Below, one piece after another: positions 28,901 through 40,900 of a stretch of 41,450 nucleotides of DNA. The DNA is from Branchiostoma floridae (taxonomy: Eukaryota; Chordata; Leptocardii; Amphioxiformes; Branchiostomatidae). Numbering within the stretch: position 1 is the stretch's first letter; each line of letters begins with the position of its first letter. Location: NCBI RefSeq assembly GCF_000003815.2, contig NC_049995.1:6512895-6554344 (forward strand). The letters run 5' to 3'. The notes under the pieces are model-generated. The model made no database searches. It had not been told where the DNA came from and saw nothing but the letters and a program-made list of their open reading frames with translations. Both the position numbers and the translations under genes were made by a program.

Positions 28901-31900
28901 CTTCACACTTTTACATGAGTTGTAGGTCACCAACAGAAATTCAAGATTGTTGTTGAATCATATTCGTCTTGTGCCGTGAGCATGTGTAATTATGATCTAT
29001 AAATTTGGCAATGAATGTGACAGTGTGTTCGTCCCACGACGAGCTGCCTACCCCGAAAAAGATACTGAAAACTTTTGGCCTTGTTGTCTTCGAATGCATT
29101 GTTATCGATGCTTTGTAAATGATGTATTGGACACCTAGATGTCTGAAGTGTGCACAGCTCAGAAATAACTATTGTTGCATGTGTAGATCTCTTTAAGTTC
29201 CAGTATTTTTAATCTACCGGTATAAGTCTTACTACCGGTATTATGCCAATGCATGTTACAGTTTGACAACTTCCACTCCATTCCATTTGATTCTACGCTA
29301 TGTTCTCACAGTCCAGGAGCTTCTCTAGCTCTTGTTAGACAAAGTACTAAAATGCAATTGGACTGAGTAAGTGAGTAAGTGATTAAGTGAGTGAGTGAGT
29401 GAGTGAGTGATTGAGTGATTGAGTGAGTGAGTGAGTGAGTGAGTGAGTGAGTGAGTGAGTGAGTGAGTGAGTGAGTGAGTGAGTGAGTGAGTGAGCGAGC
29501 GAGTGAAAATAATGCAGCTGCAAGTACGCATGTGACCCGGTAATCTAACATTAGTTATAACACTAGACTTACCTATCTCGCATTGTGTCCCGTTGCCACT
29601 GTAACCGCTCCGGCAGACACACGTGGAGTTTTCTTCGAAGTACTTCGCCTTTTCGTGACATCCGAAATTGCACAGATTAGCTGTTTCGAAACGTTGGGGA
29701 AGAGAGGTGTTAGTTTTTGGGCATTGTCATAAGAAAACCATTGATAATCGTAGAGAAAAGTAATGCAAACATGGAGATTGGAGTAGTCTTACCCTAAGTA
29801 CGGAGTAATCTTAAACTAGGATCACATCTCCAAACCGGGGCCCGACCGGGCAGGTTACAGAAACGAAGAATAAAGGCTAGCTTGTGTCAAGAATAACGCA
29901 CAAAACCTTCTTATGCTCATAACCTTCTTTGGATTTTCCATTTGGCTTTTGCATGCATAAGTCATCAAAGGCCACGATGGATAAAGGATATCATCATTTC
30001 GTGCTTGCAAACTGCCTGAATCCCGGTTTGGAGATGTGACCCCTAAATGGCCTCCTTCGGTCAATATTGACAATATGATAAAATCCTGATTGACACCTAC
30101 AGCTTCGACTATGACAAAATAGTCCTATACGATGATGACAGTCTCTGCCACGCAGGGCACACTTGTAAGCTTAGGTCTGTGATCCTAAATACAGACTTAC
30201 TGTTGAGTCGGCAGGTCCTCCCGTCCTCCCGTAAGACGTTGTCTCCCCTACAAGAGCAGACGTAGGATCCTAACGTGTTGTTACACACCTGTTCACAGGT
30301 GTCTGGGATGGAACACTCGTCAGTGTCTGTGGAGGGACGAAAATATATTGAAAAGAGATTAAAATGCATCTTAACCATTTACTGTAACATAATAATGAAT
30401 TAAAGTACCCTAAGTAGTACCTAAAAGCATTGATAGTTTATCTAGATAGAATGGGCTCCAGTTGCCGTCTGGACTTTGGGGGAAGAAGATCCAGGCATCG
30501 TTAAGTACAGACAGAGCATGTTGATGACAAGTTGCAGAAAGATTATGGCGTCCCTAGTCTCTATTGAGATGCATTGAAAAGTAGCTAATATTTATTTGTC
30601 AGTAAGTAATTTCAAGGTGAAATAAACCGCACCTTCGCATGAAACGCTGTCATTTTTGAGCTGGTACCCCGTGCCGCAGGTGCAGACGTAACCTCCGTTA
30701 AAGTTCCTACAGCCGACCTCACAACCACCCTGTCCCCGCTCACCAAACTGCATACACTCATCAATGTCTGAAACATATATATAATGCATGTAGTTGTCTA
30801 ATGTATATTATAGTTATCAATTTCAATCACTCACTGAATACATGGAACGGTGGTATTCAGAACACATGAGAAGGCAAAGGCACAAATAACATGATTTGTT
30901 GTGAAAAGAACGATAAAGAGTAACCGACGTTGTTGTGGTGACTCCAAAAATGGCAAAAATTACATCTAATGAGAGACCTTTGTGTTATAAAATTCAAAAA
31001 AATGTCACAAGACTATACGTCTTCGATCACTAACATTTTGAGATTGCTAATAAGTTAAGTAAAAAATCACATAGGAAACGAGTAATGGTACTAAGTCGGA
31101 TAAAATAAGAATACGTAATAATTGCAAAGATCTTGAGATGTGTTAACCATTCTTAATACATTGAGTATGCGTTTTCTGGGACTATATTTGATACCTTACA
31201 AATCTTTAAATTGCTTCAAAACGTTAATCTGTCTCAAGGCATACAAAGAGAATTATACTTCCTAAGGTAGAGCGATTGTCGTACGAATTTGATGCCACAG
31301 GATTTTTAGGCAGGCCGTGGCAGAACCAACCATCGATATGGATCAGTTGAACTTTGCTAGAGACGTACATTTTTGTTCTCCAAAATGCCCAAAGTTAGCG
31401 ATCGCCATTAGTGCGCGGTCACATAGGTCGTGCGATCGTCGTTCCCGTACGATTTAGGCCATAGGATTTTCAAGCAGACATTAAAGAATCAACCAACGAC
31501 ATAGATCAGTTGAACTTTGCAGGAGACGTACATTTTTGTCCGCCAAAATGCCCAAAGTTAGCGATCGCAGGACGATCGTACGACCCATGAGAACTCGCAC
31601 GACCAATATGGCCACACCCTTACCTCCACAGAGAGACCCGTCCCCTGTGAATCCCTCCCGACAGTGGCACATGAACCCTCCAACGGTGTTGTTACACACT
31701 GCGTTGTAACTACAGTCGTTCAGCGTATCAGACGAACACTCGTCTATGTCTGTAAGAGTACAAGGAAATAATTCATCAACAATGTTATTCAGGAGATTTG
31801 ACATGTTTTGATTTTAAACCAATTCGCAGATACATTTTTTCACTGTCAATGGAATTATTCACAGATAAAAGTTTTAAATGTTTGATAAATGTCATTCAGA

Positions 31901-34900
31901 ACGAGTAAATACTCCTATAGTATAAGAATACTAACATTCAATGGTAACTTTTTGAGATTTGTAATTTCGAAACTGATTCTAAGTTCAGAAGACTTTGAAT
32001 ATATCATCCTTACAAAGTTTATATTAAAGCATCAAACACAGTAGATGAAAAAACATAAGATTAACTCCGCTAAAAGTTAAACGTTTCAGAAAACATTGAA
32101 TAGAATCTATCAGTGTCTGAGAATATGAATTCTTGTTTTAAATGTCCTAAAATATTCTGGATTACAATATGTTATGAGAGCCTTGGAAAAACTTAAATAG
32201 TACACCGACTATAATTAGGCCATTTACAGTTCCTTGGATGAGTCGTAGATTAGTAAATTAAAGGTAAAGTACATTACCATATCATCAATTCGGTTGAATT
32301 TGAATCTGAATCGACGGAAACTTCACCTTCGCACGTCCTCTGGTCGCTGCCAAGTCTCCAGCCTGGGGGGCACTCGCAGTAGAAGGAGCCGATCGTGTCC
32401 CTACACTCATGGGAGCAGTTCCCGTAGTTGTCATTGCACTCGTTTATGTCTGATAACAAAGGGTAGAGGAAAAGCAGCGCTAAGTATTAACCAAAGCATC
32501 TAGCTATAGATGACGCTATAAGCAATCGTGCGCAACTTAAATACAGTTTACAACAGAGTTTAAACAATAATGACCACGGAGAAATCTATCATGTTTTTGC
32601 TTGACATAAACTTTTAACACAACAAATGTAACCGCTCGAGTCTACTAGATGAATCCCATGTATCTAATACATTGATATGCGTATTGTAACCTAATATAAT
32701 GTTTAGCTGAAATACAGGGAATTCAAAGGGTTTACGTACTGTGACATTTGCCGAGGTCATGGCTGACGGAGTGCTCATACCCGGCCTTGCAGACACACTT
32801 GTAGTCCCCAGGGATGTTGTCACACCTGATGGCGTTCTCGTCACACTTAGCCTCTCCGTTCGTGCATTCATCGATATCTGTATGTTTGCAATGCACACAA
32901 TGTGTTTTTAGTCATTACTAGGTTTGGGGACAGAAAAATTGTATCCTGCTTTACCCTGGAGTCAATGGCGGCCGCCATTTTGACTTGTGACGCCATCGCT
33001 CGGCCATGTTGGATCTCGCCATCTTGTTTTTGATCGGTCACAACACAAGGATTTTGACCATGTTAAAAAAATCTCATGCTTATGTATCACGTCGTTCTGT
33101 AAGGCCTGCCAGCAAAGACAATGAAAAACATTGCCAATATACAAACCAATCATCATCAGAACATCAGAGATCAATAGGAGAAATCTCACCTTGGCAGGAG
33201 TTGTCCGGTTGTACCTGGTAGCCCTGAACGCAAACACACGTGTCTTCACCAGTGGTCCAGTTCTGTGCGCATTCCCCGATGGGTGCAGGGTGACACGTGT
33301 GGTTAGAGCTGCAGTTGACGTATGCTGCAAGTTGAGTGTACAAAACAAGCATTTGGATGATCATATTTCGATTAAGTCAATTAATATTTGATAACAAGAG
33401 TAACCACATGCACAACAGAGACATTAATTCACTTTACCATTAATCAATATTGTACAACTGAGCGAGTAATTCTTAATTCACTGTATGATTTTCAGATTGT
33501 CTGTTAATGAAACATTTGAAAAAAATACAAAATCATAACTAAATTGCATCATGTGTTTGCAAGTTGCTTCAACCAATCAATAAATACTCTTTGTTAAGGC
33601 AGGATAGCCCGGTGAGCCCTAATATGTTTACTATTTACTAAAATGGTCGCGGGTCGAATACAACGAAATGTATTTAGCAATTTTCATTTGGCAATTTGAT
33701 ACTTACGGCTACAGGTTCTGCCGTTGTCATCAAGAGCAAACAGATCCGGGCAGTGGCACTCGTAGTGACCCACGAAGTCATCGCAGAAGTACTCACACTT
33801 GTTGTTAGTTGCACACTCATCAAGTTCTGTACGAAAACACGAAGTCGCATCATCAAACGGTGGCTGGTCCATGTTCGTGTTAAACAGCACAATTAGTTTA
33901 TGTTATCTTGCTGTTGTAGAATATTATTAACTCCGGGTAGATCTACAATGCTTTGCTGCCGATGACTATTGCTATTTTTCTTGCTATAACATACGAATTG
34001 CAACATCATATGACGCAGTGGAATACGTTCAAAATGGCGTGTGACGAGTGACACTTTGCGGGAATGGTAATTGACTCTTATTGAGAAAGAATCGGAAAAG
34101 TAGTAGCTTTATAAAGATCCAAGAGTTCTCTCAATAAGTAGTAGTAGGACGCCAAATGTACAGTATAATCAGTTTGGCAACGTATGACAGTTAACACAAA
34201 AACTGTCAACAACAAGGTATTCATCTACAACGTAAGCCATCCATACATATCATTTCCCCTCCCCTCATACCTGTACAAGTTCGTTCGTCTGCCTGAAGAA
34301 AGTACGCCACCCCACAGTCGCACTCGTAGCCGCCCTGGTAGTTTTTGCAGATGCGCTCACAGCCACCATTATCGACCAAACATTCATTGAAATCTAGAAA
34401 AGATGGAAAATATGCAAATGATCTAATTCTAGTCAGAGACTGTTTTATTTTAGTATCATAAAGTCTCACGTGTAAGAAAGTCCAAGCATTTTTATTGCTT
34501 TTGTATCAGACTGTCGACTTCCTAGACAATGCTAATCCTTTGTAAAACAAATAAGGTACGAGTAATTCATTACAAACAGGTACACAAACTATAACGTTTA
34601 AGATAACGAACAGGAAAGACATATATACTATCAAGATGGTGCGTTACGTATTTTATGTTCGTATAGGATTCTATGATGAGGGTTCTATTACTTTGTACAA
34701 GCTAGCACAGAGTAAGGGAAAACAGAATATAATTATACACTTTTTTATTTAAAGATATAAAACAATGTTCCTGAAAAGGAAAACAAAGGCAAAGGGCCAA
34801 CCATGAGTTACCATTTCTAATGTACTGGCAAATGAAAATAAACGGCTGTATGTAAATTTACTTACCTTCACATGTGAATCCGCCGTCGTAGCTGATGTAA

Positions 34901-37900
34901 CCAGTGTCACACAGGCACTCATACCCACCGTCCGTGTTGTTACAATACCCGAACACCCAGTCACAGTCGTTGGTGCTGTCACTTCGACATTCATCTATGT
35001 CTGTACAAAGAAAAAGAAGGAAGATCACAGCACGGTCTGTATGATATGAACACCCACCTTGTGGTAAATATATTAGAATAAAAAAAAAAACACCGCGGCA
35101 AATACACTACTTTCCCGGTGCTATGAGTTTATTGTTTTAGTGCGGTATGAAGACGGGAAAAGAGGGTTACTGAATTACAAAATCGTCACAAATAGATCTG
35201 TTGAGAAAATTTGTAATAATCTTGATCGATTGAGAATAAATCGGTGCATTGAAAATAAGAAAGGAAAAAAAGTATAAACATCGTCAATTCAGTACCAAGG
35301 ACATGTCAATCACGAAGCGGTGACATTGGTTGTACGTCTTTTGTTTCTGGGTTGTGAACAAGGCTGAGACAGGATTAACTGTCTATGAAAACTTGCTGAA
35401 ATGTCAGATGACAGCTGAATCCTTGTGGTGCATTCTTGAGTGTACTTAAAGTTCCTGTCGTAAAACTGCCGTGCGACAAAAGTAACAGCTTCGTACGATC
35501 ATCGCACGATCGACTTTCTTACGATCCCAAAACTGAGAGCATTCTTGGGATTACAATGTCCTTCAAATTCAGCTGTATTGTTACGGAAATGATCGCCTTA
35601 GATCTTCCTTGGTGGTTACCTCTGTCATTGCTTGAAAGTTCTACCGCATCAAAATCTTATGGCGATCTTATGACGTTAAGTACAATTGGTGCGACCTACC
35701 ATAGCACACTTTGTCCTCGCCATCCTTGTGGTATCCCTCCTTACATACACAGGTGTAGCTGCCCGGGGTGTTGATGCAGTTGGCATTTACACACGTGTGC
35801 CGACGGGGATCCCCAACGGCCAACATACACTCATCCACGTCTGAAATATCATCGTATCATATCATATTATAACGAAATCTATCACTAAATGTATATGACT
35901 CAATGCATGTTAATACCAAATGCAAATACGAAAAAAGATGCTATTTTTTAGTTAAAAATTGAACTTTCTTCCAAAATAAAGGTATACACAGATCAAATTT
36001 TTAAACGACCGCTGTCACCTTCTTCAGGATCAATAATGGCAATGCCAATCAGTTCAGAACCTAACTCGCGAGAGTTACGCACAGACACGTGACCTTATTA
36101 ACACGTGATCTTGACCAACGATAAAGATAGCTACTGTTTACTATTAGACACCAATGCAGAGCTTATCATTAGTTATCAATTAAATTGAATTATGTTATTG
36201 ATTAGATCAAAGTAACGACTGATTCAGCCTTTGGATGACCTAGTCTAATACCAAAGTATCTAATTTCATATTTCATTTAACAAGTTATCTTTCGCTGTGG
36301 TTACTTGAATTTTCTTTGACGAGCACATGATAAGAGCAAGTTTACGTACCTTCACAGGTCTCGCCATCCCCTGTTGTATCGGCCGGGCAGGGCCCACATT
36401 TGTACCCCTTCTCACCAGCTGTTTCGTTTATTGCTCCTTTTACATCCGTGCATGTCACCCCTAATGCAAACATCATAAACTAATAAGAAAGGACACGGCA
36501 ATTAAACATGTTGCAATGTATTGCAACAACTATAATCACACTAAGTACAAAATATATGTATAAAATAAAGCTTAACATACTAATAACATACCATACCATA
36601 CCATAACAGTAAGGGCTAACATAATTCTTGGAAATATTGTTGCAAACGAGTGGGCTAATCACTATTTTCGATATCTAACAAAGCAGATATTGTATATATG
36701 GTTCAGCTGAATAAAACACCCTTACCCTGGAAGCAGGGGTTGTCTGCGCACCCGTTAGCGTCCTGCTCGCACAGATCGCCATCAAACCCCGGTACACAGG
36801 TGCAGGGCGACACCGCGAAACCGTTCTCTCTGCTGACGATCCGGTCAAACGCGCACGTGCCGTTGTTCTGACAGCCACAGATCTGTGTAATGTAAGGATT
36901 GTTAAGATTTGGGTAACCATGATACAACATTTCTAGTGACAAAAGATGACAAATTGTTTTATTTCTAAAAAGTAACTCAATCTTAAATCAAAGAGACACA
37001 AAGCGCTTCTATATCTGTGGTTTGACTGAAGCACTCGTCCTTCAAGCAAATGCAGAAGTCACAACAGTCAACACTCCATGATTCATGCTGTGTTATTGAT
37101 TCATATCATAGATGTTATTAATATTGTTAGGCTTATAAGAAGTATTTTGTAAAATCATTGAAATAAGGTATTAACATCAGGGTTGTACCACATTGTTGTT
37201 GCTTTTGTCTAAATATTAAAGCAAAATTAATATTAAAAAATACAATATCATACCGTTATCTTCGGTGTGCTACACGATGCAGCCCCGGCAGTGTCAGTGA
37301 CGATGAACTCCACGAAAGCCTTCTCAGCAGAGGTCGGGAGCCAACTGTAAGTCGCCGTGAAGTTACCTGATGACGTCATCGTACCGTTGCCGGACAACGA
37401 AAACGTCACCATTTTGTCCCTGTCGTCCGTGGCGTTGAGAGTGACGTTGTATTCTTGATTGACATACGCGACGATTTCTTGGGGAGACTCGAACTGAGGA
37501 GGACTGTTCACTGAAGAGGGAAGAAAAATAATTTAAAAGTTTAGTTACCACTTTCATGAGACCATAAAGTAGAGTAATAGTATAAGCTCTTTTTGCAGAT
37601 GATAACATGTCAAGGTCAGAGGTGAACAGTTTTGCCTCAGCCATTGTTTTGAATTCGTCGATGTAGGTTAGACATCCATGTAATAAGATACGCCAAAAAA
37701 TAGTTATTCAAGCAACTGGATATGGTTTTGGAAACGGTCAGACGTTTCGATACGATCCACTATCCTTCACTGACGAAGATANNNNNNNNNNNNNNNNNNN
37801 NNNNNNNNNNNNNNNNNNNNNNNNNNNNNNNNNNNNNNNNNNNNNNNNNNNNNNNNNNNNNNNNNNNNNNNNNNNNNNNNNNNNNNNNNNNNNNNNNNNN

Positions 37901-40900
37901 NNNNNNNNCCATATCCAGTTGCTTGAATAACTATTTTTGGCGTATTGTTTTGAATTGCATAACGATGGCCTGAAAGTAACGGCGCCTGAAAAATGGCGGA
38001 ATGTTTACGGTCATAAGGCCTTCTCCTTTGACATATTACCACTAGTTCCTGTTGCCCACACATGCGTAGTGAACTATGTGAAAGAGCTACATTCAATATC
38101 TTCCCTGATTGCATGTGCAGTGACAGGAAATATATCAAAGGTGAAGGCTCCTGACTTGTAAACATTTCTCGTCTCGACCATTGTCTCGACAATTTGCATA
38201 GCAATGGCCAAATGTGATGTGTTTATGTCTCAGCGCTTTACACCATAAGTCCCGTCGCTGCACATGCATACTCGAAACGATGAACGTGCTTATAAACTTA
38301 CTGAGTATGGCACAGCCCTCCTGGAAGGTTTTCTCATGAGACATCGTGTCGTTCCCAACAGAAAGATCCCCCGTCACGGCAATGTCGTACAGACATTCCT
38401 TAGCCGTTGTGCCTCCACACACGGCCACAGCCTGCTGCAGCAGCGCGGCGTCGCCGAACAGCGCCGTCAGGTCGTCCCCAAAAAACGTCGGTTGGTACGA
38501 GTCGTCACCGTACGTCATTGCCGTGGTGCCTTCTGGGTAGTAGGTGAACAGGCTCATGTCGCTGACGGTTGTGCCGTCAAAGGTGCTCAATGCTCGCAGA
38601 GACCCTGTTTAATATATCATCATAATTTATTTGCAACATGCAATTATGTAGATAAACATTATAAGCCTTTCAATCAACAAGATGTACAGTCATTGAAAAA
38701 AAAATGTTACCCAAATATGTTGGACCAAGGTGGTTGGACCTTGATTACATGCTATATGAAAGCATACAGATTACTTACACACAAACTCAACTTAACTAAC
38801 AACAGAGTACTAGAAAAAATGTAACATGTTGTAGTTAACAAATCATGTCTTTTGATGTTCTCCTGTTGGATCATTAGAAAGCGTATATGGGCGTAAAAGC
38901 TGCAGCGTATAAAGAATTCTAATTGAATCGTAATGAGTATGATTTGAATGCGTGGGGAGCATATCGTCGTTAATTGGATCACAGCAGCATTTGGTTTGAT
39001 CAACAGACGGAACCTGTGAATCAACAAGGTGGACATGATGCCAATGAAAGATGTACACTTGGATATGATTCAATGGGAATACTCACATGTGTTTCCAAAA
39101 CTGAACAGCTCCTCTTCTTTCGGATTCCTGGGGTCTGCCAATGGCACATCCGTTCCGTTGGGGTAGACAAAATCATCCTGGTAACGTCCGTCAAAATTAC
39201 CGAGCATTCCCTCGAGCTGCCCCTGCATGTCCAGTGCCACGCCCACGATGTAGGTGAGGATGTTGTTGGAGAGGGTGATGACGATGGATGCTCCGGACGG
39301 GAAGGACACCAGGAGGCCGCTTGGGTTCGTTTGGTTTGTTTGGCCGTTGCCATTAGCTGCGGACAGAAGAGTTGAAATTTTAACATTTTGTAACAGAACG
39401 AGCTTTGAGTTTTTGAATGTGTAAAAAAAAAACACTTTGCTTTGGGGGATTTTAGTGAACGCAAAAGAATTCCCAATATAAAGCGCCGTCTTCACTATAA
39501 AACTTGTTGCCAGCATTCTGACACTGCATAAACTGATCCATGGAGTGAACTGGTAACATTTCCAATACAGTGCCCTTCGATTTTTAAGGATTGTATATAT
39601 TCCACATCTATTAGTCATCAATCCACCCACTTCAGAAAGGTAACAGGTACGAGGGGCATTCAATAAGTAATGTCCCTGACCCACTTCCAGTTGTCTGATC
39701 TAGATGAAATTTTGCATGTGTACACATGTAATGAGTCATATCTCTATAGGTTATGTTGCAAAAAACAGCTCTGAACTAATTGTGGTTACTGATTTACTGG
39801 TGTTTGAACTGAGTCAGGTGTGAAATGGACCAGGTGTGAAATGGAGCAAGTTGAGTGTCGCGCAGTGATCCAGTTTTTGTATTTGAAAGGACGCACACTA
39901 AAGGGGACTTTTGATGAAATGAAAAAAAACTTATGGTGATGATGCCCCATCATATGATCTTGTAAAACGCTGGCATCCTGAATTCAAACATGGCCGGAAG
40001 TCTGTGGAAACAGCTCCCAGACCTGGTCGTCCCTCTTCTGCCATTGATGAGGCATCTGTCGGAGGACCAACCTGGGATGTCCTACAAGAACGGTGTCCAG
40101 AGCTACATCAAATGATGGGAGAAATGCAAAACTCTGGGTGGTTCCTATGAAGAGAAAGACTAATAACTGTGCCAAGTTTCATTAATCTCCTGCTATGGGA
40201 AATGGGTCAGGGACATTACTTATTGAATGCCCCTCGTAGTAGCATGTCGTTTTATTTCCATCACAACTGATTTACCGCGTCAGGTATGTAAATTGCATAC
40301 GTGATGTGTGTAATTAACAAAAGGTACGTACCGTATCTTGGAAAGAACCTGCCATCGCTGAACGTGCTCCTGCTGCCGTTAACGATAGCTGAGACCGGCA
40401 CCTCTTGGCCGTTCACTCGGACCCGGAATCTACTGGAATCCTCGGTCAGGAACACCTCGACTTTGTCGTTCGGTTGTCGGAAGGCAAAGGCACTACAGAT
40501 GGAACAGAAACATGGTATTCTAAAGCATGTGAAATTATATTCAACTTGGCAAGAAGTTTATCTGCTCAAAATATAGAAATCTAAACTGCGCAGGATAAAA
40601 GAATAACACATTTGCTGGTAGACTAGCAAAGAAGGCAGAACCTACTAACATCCTAGGAAATACTTAAAAAGAGCAATACTGGTCACTCGTTTCGTTAGCT
40701 AGACAGATTTAGTCATATATTTAAGTGGACAGGTATTTTTTATTACAAGTCACCTAATGCAACTAGTGGGAGAACTTTGGTGCATTCATACTAAAGGCGA
40801 GAGCACGGGCTGAAAATTTGAAGTATTGTGATGCAGCTTGGAGGGAGTAAAATAACAAAGGATAAAGAAGCGGACCGGAAAGGCAAGAAGACACCAGCTG

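Larger units (their letters stand above)
34394..36349 (-). other. Introns between EGF exons (34394-34865, 35001-35699, 35841-36349)
   Basis: No exons beyond those listed. The 3' part of 35430-35699 has GTACGATCATCGCACGATCG, reminiscent of the repeat at 31268-31614. The remaining EGF-chain introns from 29681 to 34270 are also without recognised genes. Confidence 0.4.

Noticed and set aside
29306-29551. Open frames coding LTHS repeats
   Set aside because: Translation of the (GAGT)n microsatellite; no splice context and not a real protein.
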